Assembly (NCBI GenBank): GCA_003644175.1
Contig: QNBS01000178.1
Location: 1-5,428 of the forward strand
From: Planctomycetota bacterium
Lineage (GTDB): Bacteria; Planctomycetota; Phycisphaerae; Sedimentisphaerales; Anaerohalosphaeraceae
DNA length: 5,428 bases
Reading direction: 5' to 3'
Shown here: in pieces, positions 1-5,428 of the stretch
Layout of the letters: each line of letters opens with the position of its first letter
Position numbering within the stretch: position 1 is the stretch's first letter
Notes under the pieces: generated by a model
The model's database searches: none
Told to the model about the DNA's origin: nothing
The model's input: only the letters and a program-made list of their open reading frames with translations
Position numbers and translations under genes: made by a program

Positions 1-400
1 AGGGTTTATTAACGCCATCACAAAACCCGATGTCAAAGTGGATGTTCCTGCAATAGTGGTTATTAACGAGCGCACCGGTACGATCGTAGTGGGCCAGACC
101 GTCGGGATATCGGCTATGGCGATTTCTCAGGGCAGTCTGGTTGTTAAAATCAAGGAAACGGAAAATGTTTCTCAGCCGACAGCAATGTTCTCCGATGCAG
201 GCTCGACAGTAGTTACAAAGGACACGGCCTTAGAAATTGACGAGCCCGAGGGGCACCTTATTCCTGTGGACCGGGCGGTTACCGTTGCCGATCTCGCCAA
301 GGCTCTCAACGCCATAGGAGCATCGCCGAGCGACCTCATAGCAATCTTTCATGCTCTGAAAAAGGCCGGCGCCCTTCAGGCCGGGCTGGAAATAATGTAG
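1..400 (+). CDS. flgI: Flagellar P-ring protein FlgI, C-terminal part (5' end outside window)
   Basis: FlgI forms the P ring around the flagellar distal rod in the periplasm, at the peptidoglycan layer. The first whole codon starts at base 2, and 132 codons are readable before the TAG at 398-400. Several stretches match the FlgI C-terminus as I know it. These are VVINERTGTIVVG (about residues 19-31 of the fragment), the following ISAMAISQGSLVVKI, and a last block with ALNAIGASPSDLIAIF and KKAGALQAGLEI. That last block corresponds to the family's ALNALGVTPRDLIAIL...AAGALQAELEII ending, so the C-terminus is intact. A GTG at base 38 could be mistaken for a start, but the FlgI-like reading frame continues upstream to the window edge, so the gene is simply cut off. 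It is followed after 10 nt by the rod-binding gene, which is normal flgI-flgJ order. The family call is very secure. Confidence 0.96.
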   Translation, partial: GFINAITKPDVKVDVPAIVVINERTGTIVVGQTVGISAMAISQGSLVVKIKETENVSQPTAMFSDAGSTVVTKDTALEIDEPEGHLIPVDRAVTVADLAKALNAIGASPSDLIAIFHALKKAGALQAGLEIM

Positions 401-403
401 GAG
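399..403 (+). promoter_or_regulatory. Ribosome binding site of flgJ, overlapping the flgI stop
   Basis: AGGAG lies 7 nt before the ATG at 411 and uses the last two bases of the flgI TAG stop codon. This supports the ATG at 411 as the start and suggests that translation of flgJ follows that of flgI. Confidence 0.8.
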
Positions 404-410
404 AATTTTC

Positions 411-755
411 ATGGATAGCGCCGGATTGATTTTGCCTGAAACTGTTTCGCAGCCGATTGCGCCACAGAAAATCGAAAAAACAGATGCTGTCTCGGAAGCC
501 AAAAAGAAGCAAGTCGCCGCAGATTTTGAGTCCGTTTTCATTGCCAAATTGCTCGATGAAATGAAGAACACCATCGGCGACTGGGGCCTTGAAAAAGATG
601 CCGCTTCCAGGCAGACCGAGGGGCTTTTCTGGTTGTACCTGGCTCGCGATGTTGCAGACAATGGCGGCCTCGGCATGGCAAAGGATATATACCGGTTTTT
701 GACCGAGTCGCAAAACAACAGCCCACCGACAGAATTACTGGATAAGAGTTTATGA
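411..755 (+). CDS. flgJ: Single-domain FlgJ-type rod-binding protein (no muramidase domain)
   Basis: The 114-residue product matches the N-terminal rod-binding domain of FlgJ, which caps or scaffolds the growing rod in the periplasm. The domain runs from about residue 33 to 98. It has ADFESVFIAKLLDEMK (37-52), the typical F-E-x-x-F-x-x-x-L-L-x-x-M-K helix, and then GLFWLYLARDVADNGGLGMAKDI (71-93), equivalent to the family's lA..ia..GGLGLA motif. Residues 1-32 are a polar, probably disordered leader. There is no C-terminal glucosaminidase domain, unlike enteric FlgJ of about 310 residues. Stand-alone rod-binding proteins are known in many phyla, so this looks like a lineage form and not a truncation. 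The ATG has a good AGGAG. The TGA stop overlaps the next start (ATGA), which indicates translational coupling to flgN. Confidence 0.9.
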   Translation: MDSAGLILPETVSQPIAPQKIEKTDAVSEAKKKQVAADFESVFIAKLLDEMKNTIGDWGLEKDAASRQTEGLFWLYLARDVADNGGLGMAKDIYRFLTESQNNSPPTELLDKSL

Positions 756-1273
756 GCACCGCGGCAATCGAAATAGAGGATGCAGTTGGCAAGCTGCTGG
801 CTGTTCTTGACGAAGATATCCGGCACATCCGCAAAAGTCTGTCAACACTGGACAGCCTGCGCCGTTCGGTTATCAGGGCCGACGATGCTTCTCTGCGCAA
901 GTTGCTCGAAGTCGCCCGGTCCGAATCAAGCACCTACAAGAAAAATGAAGCGAAGCGACGACTGCTGCGGAAAGAATTGGCGATTGCCCTGGACTGCGCC
1001 CCGGGACAGATGACGTTATCCAGACTCCAAACGGAGTTGTCCGGGGAGAAGAAAACCCAGGTGGCCGAAAGAAAAATTGAACTGCAGGCGCTAATCGGCA
1101 AACTCAAGAAAGAACATGCAGGCACAATGATGCTTTTGTCGGATTGCGCCAGGTTCAACAGCATGCTCCTGAAGAGTATTTTCCAACTCGGCGCAACAGG
1201 GGAAATTACATACAGTCCGCAAGGGTCCGTCCAACGCCAAGTCAATACGGCCTTTGTGGATTCCCGGTTTTAG
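752..1273 (+). CDS. flgN: FlgN-family export chaperone for hook-associated proteins
   Basis: The product is a 173-residue, highly charged, mostly helical cytoplasmic protein. FlgN-type chaperones bind the C-terminal helices of FlgK and FlgL and keep them unfolded for the flagellar type III exporter. The evidence here is the long helical pattern (about residues 1-80 and 100-147), the C-terminal block FNSMLLKSIFQLG followed by EITYSPQGSV (about 135-160), which resembles the N...LL...........TY...G ending of the family, and its position directly before flgK. The overall identity to well-studied FlgN seems low, and the family is very divergent. The ATG lies inside the ATGA overlap with flgJ; only a weak AAGAG (744-748) precedes it, so re-initiation after flgJ is likely. 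The product contains two cysteines (82 and 132). A general coiled-coil chaperone of FliT type is the alternative. Confidence 0.82.
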   Translation: MSTAAIEIEDAVGKLLAVLDEDIRHIRKSLSTLDSLRRSVIRADDASLRKLLEVARSESSTYKKNEAKRRLLRKELAIALDCAPGQMTLSRLQTELSGEKKTQVAERKIELQALIGKLKKEHAGTMMLLSDCARFNSMLLKSIFQLGATGEITYSPQGSVQRQVNTAFVDSRF

Positions 1274-1301
1274 TAAATTATGGTTTGAGTGGATTCGAGA
1301 G

Positions 1302-3287
1302 ATGGCGAATTTCAGCATAGGTCTTAGTGGTCTTGACGCCGCCCAGAAGGCGCTTGATGTAATCGGCAATAATGTCGCAAATGCGGCCACCGAAGGCTAT
1401 CACCGCCAGAGAGTGGATTTTTCGCCGGCTTATTCAACGCAACAGGGATCGGTTTTGCTTGGCGGAGGCGTCGATATCGAAGGCGTAACAAGGATGATCG
1501 ATACTCTTTTAGAGCAGGAGATACTTCGGCAGCAGTCGGCGATGGAGCAGGTTTCGCAGGAATTCGGCACGCTGCGCACGATTGAAAACACATTGGGAGA
1601 GCTTTCCACGGAAGACGGCGGCCTGAACGCGACGATAGACAGGTTTTTCAATTCACTCCAGGACCTTAGCGCTCATCCGACAGAAACCATCTGGCAAAAT
1701 CAGATTGTCAGCGATGCGAAAGCTATGGCCGGTCAGTTCAGGACAATGGGAGAGTTTCTGGCCGCACTGGAAACGCAGATTGGATTAGAAACCGAAAATA
1801 TTATTGACTCTGTCAACACTCTGGTTGGCCAGATTGCCGAACTCAATGACAGGATAGAAACGATTGAGATGGTGGAGGGGCAGGCCAACAACATGAGGGA
1901 CCAAAGGGACCGGAGTATATCGGATCTGTCGGAATTAATCGGCATCCAGACAATCAGTAGAAACTACGGTGTGGTTGACGTAAGTGTTGGCGGGGCGCCG
2001 TTGGTAATTGGCGCTTCCGCCTATGAATTGGAATCGGGTTTGGACGAAAATGGCGATCTGGGCATTTCTATCACAGGTACATTCAATTATGCCACGGACG
2101 TGCAGGGTGGAAAGATCGGCGGATTGTTATCGCTGAAGAACGACCTTGTATCCGATATTCACGACGACCTGGACTCCCTGGCCGCCGCAATCATACAACA
2201 GATAAATCAATACCATGTTCAGGGGGTAGGCTCGCAAGGTTCTTTCACCGCCTTAACCGGCTGGCGGAATGCAAGCGGAGACTTGACGGATTTCAGCAAT
2301 GTAACCGCCGGCAGTATATTCGTAAGAGTCGCCAATACCGCCACAGGCGCGATAACACGAACGGAAATCACTGTTGACCCGGATAACCCTGCAGATAACG
2401 ATTCGTTAAGTGATATAGCCACCGCTCTTTCAGCTATTACCGGCCTGACGGCTTCTGTGAATTCATCGAATCAACTGACCATCACAGCGGCGACGGGCTA
2501 TAAATATGACTTTCTTCCCGCCGTTCCGGGAGCGCCCAAAGCCGCCGACATCAGTTTCAGCGGCTCATCGGATCCGACTGTAAGTGCATCCGGCATCTAT
2601 GCCGGCGGCTCAAACGACACTTTGACATTTACCGTCTCCGGCGCCGGTGATGTCGGCGTTGACGACCTCACGGTGACGGTAACGGACGGCGCCTCAAATA
2701 CAATAGCCATAATTAATATCGGCTCAGGCTATGCGGCGGGTGATTTAATTGATATCGGCGGTACCGGAATCAAAATAGCTCTCAGCACCGGCGACCTGGT
2801 TGACGGGGATTCTTTCAGCATCGACGTGTTTGCCGACACGGATACCTCGGGGGTATTAGCGGCGGTTGGGATCAACACTTTTTTTTCCGGCGCCGACGCC
2901 CTGAATATGGCGGTTTCAGAGGACATATCCGCCGACCCCACACGGGTAGCGGTGGCTCTCGGAGCGGAGATGGTCGACAATACCAACGCTGTGCGAATGG
3001 CCGATGTCAGGGATGCGGCTGTCGCCGATCTGGGCGGCCTGACGTGTGGAGAATACTATCGCCAACTGGTTACCGATATTGGCCGGCAACTCTCGCTCAA
3101 ACAAATGCGACAGGAAAATCTTGAGGCTATGGTGCTGAGTCTTGCAAACCAGCAAGCCGAAACGAGCGGCGTCGACATCAACAATGAAGCAGCCCAGTTG
3201 CTGATTTTCGAGCAGATGTTCCAGGCGATGGCCAAGTACATGAATACGATTAGCGCATCCGTAGCCAGTATTATGGAATTGTTATAA
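1302..3287 (+). CDS. flgK: Flagellar hook-associated protein 1 (FlgK), hook-filament junction
   Basis: FlgK is the first of two junction proteins between hook and filament; it is secreted through the flagellar exporter and sits outside the cell. The product has 661 residues, versus about 550 in enterics. The N-terminal D0/D1 part has IGLSGLDAAQKALDVIGNNV (6-25) and ATEGYHRQRV (29-38), the counterpart of the NTPGYSRQ rod/hook signature. A long helical D1 region follows (about 65-220), with LVGQIAELNDRI (174-185) and NMRDQRD (197-203). The middle (about 334-530) is beta-rich with two modules. The C-terminal end has ETSGVDINNEAAQLLIFEQMFQA (620-642), the classic SGVNxDEEAxxLxxxQQxYQA block. The frame stays open upstream to a TTG at 1254, but the family N-terminus begins at the ATG at 1302. 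That start is preceded only by a weak GAGTGGA (1287-1293) and lies 28 nt after flgN. Confidence 0.95.
   Translation: MANFSIGLSGLDAAQKALDVIGNNVANAATEGYHRQRVDFSPAYSTQQGSVLLGGGVDIEGVTRMIDTLLEQEILRQQSAMEQVSQEFGTLRTIENTLGELSTEDGGLNATIDRFFNSLQDLSAHPTETIWQNQIVSDAKAMAGQFRTMGEFLAALETQIGLETENIIDSVNTLVGQIAELNDRIETIEMVEGQANNMRDQRDRSISDLSELIGIQTISRNYGVVDVSVGGAPLVIGASAYELESGLDENGDLGISITGTFNYATDVQGGKIGGLLSLKNDLVSDIHDDLDSLAAAIIQQINQYHVQGVGSQGSFTALTGWRNASGDLTDFSNVTAGSIFVRVANTATGAITRTEITVDPDNPADNDSLSDIATALSAITGLTASVNSSNQLTITAATGYKYDFLPAVPGAPKAADISFSGSSDPTVSASGIYAGGSNDTLTFTVSGAGDVGVDDLTVTVTDGASNTIAIINIGSGYAAGDLIDIGGTGIKIALSTGDLVDGDSFSIDVFADTDTSGVLAAVGINTFFSGADALNMAVSEDISADPTRVAVALGAEMVDNTNAVRMADVRDAAVADLGGLTCGEYYRQLVTDIGRQLSLKQMRQENLEAMVLSLANQQAETSGVDINNEAAQLLIFEQMFQAMAKYMNTISASVASIMELL
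2301..2831 (+). other. Beta-rich variable domain within FlgK
   Basis: FlgK residues about 334-510 form the exposed middle domain. The first module (about 336-405) has SIFVRVANTATGAITRTEIT, then NDSLSDIATALSAI and LTITAATG, a pattern shared with flagellin- and FlgK-type inserts. The second module (about 430-510) runs from GGSNDTLTFTVSGAG through DLTVTVTDG to GDSFSIDVF. It is followed by DTDTSGVLAAVGINTFFSGAD (513-533), which returns to conserved sequence. From memory, this arrangement is common in planctomycete FlgK. The boundaries are estimates from sequence character and not from a structure. Confidence 0.6.
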
Positions 3288-3304
3288 ACAGCCTGATTTA
3301 TTTC

Positions 3305-3309
3305 AAGGA
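3305..3309 (+). promoter_or_regulatory. Ribosome binding site of flgL
   Basis: AAGGA lies 5 nt before the ATG at 3315, in the 27-nt gap after flgK. It fixes that ATG as the flgL start. No promoter-like sequence is visible in this gap. Confidence 0.7.
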
Positions 3310-3314
3310 ACTTT

Positions 3315-4805
3315 ATGAGCGGAATACTGAGTAATATACATGGCAATATCAGCTTCGCCTTGAATCTGCACTACAAGGAGATGGCTCGACTGCAGGAACA
3401 GGCGTATACGGGCTCGCGGATAAATCGAGCTTCAGACGAGCCTTCCACCGCTTATCTGGTCCTGGGACTAAACTCGCAAAAAAGAACCATTGCTAATTAT
3501 ATGGATAATATAACAGATACCATGAGTTCACTTGATATAGCCTCGACGACTGTTTCAAATATGGTCGAATCCATTTCAAGTGCAAAAGTAGCTTTGGCCG
3601 GCGTTACCGATACCGACGGGACAGTTGCACGATCCATATATCCGGAGACGATCAATAATCTTTTAGAAGACCTGGTTTTATCTGCTAACTGGCAGCACAA
3701 AAGGCAGTACCTTTTTGGGGGAAGCGATACGGACTCGGCGCCATATGCGATAACACGCGACAGCAACGGGGACATCACTGAGGTGGCTTACCAGGGCAGT
3801 CTTGAGGACAGGGATATCGAAGTAGCTCCGAATGTGGAGTCAAGCGCTTTTTATGCAGGCGATAATGTCTTTCGTTCAAATGATCGCGGCGACCCGGAGT
3901 TTGTTCTGGACAATACGGGCGCCGCAGCAGGAACCGGGACTGCGAGTGTTACCGGATATACATGGCTGACGGTGGCGGCGGCGGTAAACGAACAGCAAAC
4001 GATTACAATCACGGGTGGGCCGCCCACGTCGGGCGATATCAACATAGCCTTCGGCGGCGACAATGTTGACGTTGCTTTCGATGCAGACGCTGATGCTGTC
4101 AGGGCCGCGATGGAAAGCATGTCCTCGATTGGTGTGGGAGATGTAACTGTTACGGGCACTTCTTTTACCGACGCCAATGGTATTACCGTTGAATTCACCG
4201 GCGCACTGGCGCTGACCAATGTCGCAGAGATGGTAGTCGCCGATGTGGATCTGGATGCCGGTACGCCGGCGATTTCAACAGACCGAGACGGAGGGATGCA
4301 GCTTTCCATTGACGGCGGAACGGCGGTTGGCATCCCCATCGGCGATAAAACCAACGTGGCCGTGACAAATCCGGACGGCAAGGTTCTGTATGTTGACGCC
4401 ACAAACATAACCAGTACCGGTGTAGATCTGGTAAATATCCCCGGAACTCACGATATGTTCAATACACTTATTACCATCCGGGATATACTTAAAAATGAAA
4501 ACGACACATTTACATCCGGTCAATTGAACACGATGAGAGACAATTCGACCGAGGCGCTGGATGAGTTGAGCGGTCTTCTGTCGGAAATGACAGTCAGTCT
4601 GGGAACCAGAATCGGGTTTTTGCAGACTATCAAGGATAATCTTGAAGATATGAAGTTCGGCGTCGAAGATGAGGCAACCCTTCTTCAGGAAGCCGACATC
4701 GCCCAGATTGCCATAGATATTTCACGTCGCCAGGCTCTGTACGAAATGTCGTTGTCGGTGTCGGGAAGACTTATGTCTATGTCTCTCCTGGATTTCATCC
4801 GTTAG
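3315..4805 (+). CDS. flgL: Flagellar hook-associated protein 3 (FlgL), enlarged by an inserted domain
   Basis: FlgL is the second hook-filament junction protein, stacked between FlgK and flagellin outside the cell. The product has 496 residues against roughly 300-320 for enteric FlgL. The N-terminal helices carry LQEQAYTGSRINRASDEPS (26-44), the flagellin/FlgL signature around G-x-R-I-x-x-x-S-D-x-P. QYLFGGSDTDSAPY (131-144) matches the family's YLFGG turn. The C-terminal D1/D0 helices include LGTRIGFLQTIKDNLED (429-445), EADIAQIAIDISRRQALYEMSL (459-480) and a SLLDFIR end, all FlgL-like. Between them, residues about 201-220 (TGAAAGTGTASVTGYTWLTV) and 325-375 (GGMQLSIDGG, then KVLYVDATNI) resemble one continuous domain of planctomycete FlgL, interrupted by foreign-looking sequence. 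The ATG has a good AAGGA. No cysteine is present. The family call is firm. Confidence 0.94.
   Translation: MSGILSNIHGNISFALNLHYKEMARLQEQAYTGSRINRASDEPSTAYLVLGLNSQKRTIANYMDNITDTMSSLDIASTTVSNMVESISSAKVALAGVTDTDGTVARSIYPETINNLLEDLVLSANWQHKRQYLFGGSDTDSAPYAITRDSNGDITEVAYQGSLEDRDIEVAPNVESSAFYAGDNVFRSNDRGDPEFVLDNTGAAAGTGTASVTGYTWLTVAAAVNEQQTITITGGPPTSGDINIAFGGDNVDVAFDADADAVRAAMESMSSIGVGDVTVTGTSFTDANGITVEFTGALALTNVAEMVVADVDLDAGTPAISTDRDGGMQLSIDGGTAVGIPIGDKTNVAVTNPDGKVLYVDATNITSTGVDLVNIPGTHDMFNTLITIRDILKNENDTFTSGQLNTMRDNSTEALDELSGLLSEMTVSLGTRIGFLQTIKDNLEDMKFGVEDEATLLQEADIAQIAIDISRRQALYEMSLSVSGRLMSMSLLDFIR
3987..4265 (+). other. Surface-protein-type repeat domain inserted in FlgL
   Basis: FlgL residues 225-317 have their own recognisable order. 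They begin NEQQTITITGG and continue through INIAFGG and VDVAFDADADAVRAAMESM to SSIGVGDVTVTG (270-281). They end with ITVEFTGALALTNV and a DAGT close. I recall this pattern (NEVQTITITG..., AxAVQxALExLSNIGxGDVxVTG, WTVTFTGALAxTNV, GGT) as a tandem repeat in very large secreted proteins of planctomycetes and some actinobacterial or phage surface proteins; I do not recall a Pfam name. A single copy is present here. It is in frame, shows no stop or shift, and lies in the surface-exposed part of FlgL. The role is unknown; adhesion or shielding is only a guess. Confidence 0.6.
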
Positions 4806-4837
4806 TTCCCCTTGCCCGGGGGCAAAATCTCTTTGGT

Positions 4838-4843
4838 GGAGGT
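4838..4843 (+). promoter_or_regulatory. Strong ribosome binding site before a GTG start
   Basis: GGAGGT, a near-perfect Shine-Dalgarno sequence, lies 6 nt before the GTG at 4850. It decides the start of the small gene in favour of this GTG over the internal ATG 14 codons later. Confidence 0.85.
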
Positions 4844-4849
4844 GGCGAC

Positions 4850-5185
4850 GTGAAACAGCAGGAGTTTGATGCCGTGAATAACGATGGACAGATGCGTCTT
4901 TTGGATGATCTACAGGGTCTGCTGGAAAAGCAAATAGAGATGGCCCGGAAAGGCAATTTGCGCCGTGTTGAAGCGTTAGCAGCCCAGGCCGATTCTATAG
5001 TCGCCGGGATAGTCCAAACCAGGGTGCTCCAACAGCCCGAGTTTGACGACCGACGCGAGCATTTGACGAAACTATACAAGAAACTCGAACTGGTGCTTGC
5101 GGCCGGTAAAGATGCTGTTGGCAGGCAGCTACGGCGGGTCGGCAGCGGCAGAAAGACCCTTCAGGCCTACCGAAAATACGGCTAA
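4850..5185 (+). CDS. Small helical protein before fliD, possible FliT/FlgN-like chaperone
   Basis: The 111-residue product is strongly charged and predicted by eye to be nearly all helical. It has no signal peptide, membrane segment or cysteine. Heptad-like runs occur at about 15-55 (MRLLDDLQGLLEKQIEMARKG, then RRVEALAAQADSIV) and 66-95. The end is basic, with GRKTLQAYRKYG (100-111). The LL..Q...A..G....VE.L...A..I pattern is typical of short flagellar chaperones such as FliT and FlgN, and the gene lies between flgL and fliD, where a FliD chaperone would make sense. I cannot name the family with certainty. It starts at GTG with a strong GGAGGT, 44 nt after flgL, and ends 90 nt before fliD. 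The coding status is well supported by the ribosome binding site and operon position; the function is inferred from context. Confidence 0.75.
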   Translation: MKQQEFDAVNNDGQMRLLDDLQGLLEKQIEMARKGNLRRVEALAAQADSIVAGIVQTRVLQQPEFDDRREHLTKLYKKLELVLAAGKDAVGRQLRRVGSGRKTLQAYRKYG

Positions 5186-5199
5186 TTCAAACTCAGTGT

Positions 5200-5226
5200 T
5201 TAAGTCCGTCGCATCCGGTTCGATAA
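5200..5226 (+). promoter_or_regulatory. Candidate sigma-28 (FliA) promoter for fliD
   Basis: TTAAGTCC (5200-5207), an 11-nt spacer, and TTCGATAA (5219-5226) match the sigma-28 consensus TAAAGTTT-N11-GCCGATAA at 5/8 and 6/8 positions, with exact spacing. It lies in the longest intergenic gap of the window, on the coding strand, about 50 nt before the fliD ATG. Transcription would start near 5233. The organism's own FliA consensus is not visible here, so this is a candidate only. Confidence 0.5.
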
Positions 5227-5263
5227 TACTAAGAGAGAACTGTAAAAAGACAGGATAAGGACC

Positions 5264-5267
5264 AGGA
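5264..5267 (+). promoter_or_regulatory. Ribosome binding site of fliD
   Basis: AGGA lies 8 nt before the ATG at 5276. Two more AGGA copies occur at 5252 and 5258, each 6 nt apart, so the Shine-Dalgarno element is reiterated. The nearest copy has the best spacing. Confidence 0.6.
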
Positions 5268-5275
5268 ACGACAAC

Positions 5276-5428
5276 ATGGGTGAATTGAGGTTGCCAGGTT
5301 TAGCAACGGGCATTGATACTGCCGCGCTCGTTAAGCAGTTGATGATAATCAACAGCCGAAGGCTGGCTACATATCAAGTGCAGAAGACCGACTATGAAGC
5401 ACAAAACACTGCGCTGAGCGAGTTGCGC
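5276..5428 (+). CDS. fliD: Flagellar filament cap protein FliD, N-terminal part (3' end outside window)
   Basis: FliD (HAP2) forms the cap at the filament tip and guides flagellin insertion outside the cell. Only 51 codons are present. They read MGELRLPGLATGIDTAALVK and continue QLMIINSRRLATYQVQK, then TDYEAQNTALSELR. This matches the FliD N-terminus: the GLASGLDTxxIVxQLM motif, then xxRPLxxLQxKK and YxxQxSALSxLxxxL. The ATG at 5276 starts right before the family motif and has AGGA 8 nt upstream. A candidate sigma-28 promoter precedes it, consistent with late-class filament genes. The small helical gene just upstream may supply its chaperone. The gene runs off the window end in frame with no defect seen. 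Confidence 0.93.
   Translation, partial: MGELRLPGLATGIDTAALVKQLMIINSRRLATYQVQKTDYEAQNTALSELR

Noticed and set aside
38..400. GTG at 38 as the start of a separate 120-residue gene
   Set aside because: FlgI-like sequence continues in frame upstream of it to the window edge, so this is the interior of flgI.
787..802. Sigma-54-like sequence TGGCAAG-N4-TGGCT inside the start of flgN
   Set aside because: Spacing fits -24/-12, but the TTGC box is imperfect, the site is inside a coding region about 500 nt before flgK, and no enhancer site is visible. A chance match is likely.
230..826. 198-codon open frame on the minus strand across flgI, flgJ and flgN
   Set aside because: It opposes three well-supported genes, its translation matches nothing I recognise, and it crosses gene junctions. 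It is a shadow frame.
1254..1301. Upstream TTG start that would add 16 residues to FlgK
   Set aside because: The extension (MWIPGFSKLWFEWIRE) is unlike any FlgK N-terminus, overlaps flgN and needs a rare start codon. The ATG at 1302 begins exactly where the family does.
3851..4408. 185-codon open frame on the minus strand across flgL
   Set aside because: It is an antisense shadow of flgL, with a low-complexity S/V/P/A-rich translation and no ribosome binding site or family pattern.
4812..4825. Short inverted repeat TTGCC-cggg-GGCAA after flgL
   Set aside because: The stem is only 5 bp, with no real T-run after it, and it lies just before a strong ribosome binding site inside a compact operon. 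It is not convincing as a terminator.
5189..5201. Small inverted repeat AAAC-tcagt-GTTT after the small helical gene
   Set aside because: A 4-bp A/T-rich stem with no T-run is too weak for a terminator or an operator call.

Overview
The window is one stretch of a late flagellar operon. All genes are on the + strand and closely spaced. The order is flgI (3' end only), a single-domain flgJ rod-binding gene, a flgN-type chaperone gene, flgK, flgL, a small helical FliT-like gene, and the first 51 codons of fliD. Intergenic gaps are short (10 nt, a 4-nt overlap, 28, 27, 44 and 90 nt). No gene-free stretch exceeds 300 bases, and I see no RNA genes, mobile elements, CRISPR arrays or convincing terminators.

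The organism is a flagellated diderm bacterium, because FlgI is the P-ring protein. The internal sequence style of FlgK and FlgL points to Planctomycetota, possibly a Phycisphaerae-like lineage. In FlgK the clues are the ATEGYHRQ motif near the N-terminus, a long beta-rich middle and an NTFFSG-type segment. In FlgL they are TGAAAGTGT...WLTV, QLSIDGG and VLYVD...NIT. This assignment rests on remembered family patterns, not on a search, and should be treated as moderate. Base composition looks roughly balanced and even across the genes, so I see no sign of recent transfer of whole genes.

Region by region: bases 1-400 encode the C-terminus of the P-ring protein. Bases 411-755 encode the rod-binding protein, which lacks a peptidoglycan hydrolase domain. 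Bases 752-1273 encode a coiled-coil chaperone expected to hold FlgK/FlgL before export. Bases 1302-3287 and 3315-4805 encode the two hook-filament junction proteins, both enlarged in the middle. Bases 4850-5185 encode a small charged helical protein placed where a FliD chaperone would be expected. fliD, the filament cap gene, begins at 5276.

The genes form a coherent assembly module: rod and P ring, then hook-filament junction with its chaperone, then cap with a probable chaperone. The most notable points are a roughly 95-residue domain inserted into FlgL that resembles a repeat of large secreted surface proteins, a candidate sigma-28 (FliA) promoter with exact 11-nt spacing just upstream of fliD, a triple AGGA array in the fliD leader, and the unrecognised small gene before fliD. 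I found no wholly new system; the novelty is in the details of a known one.
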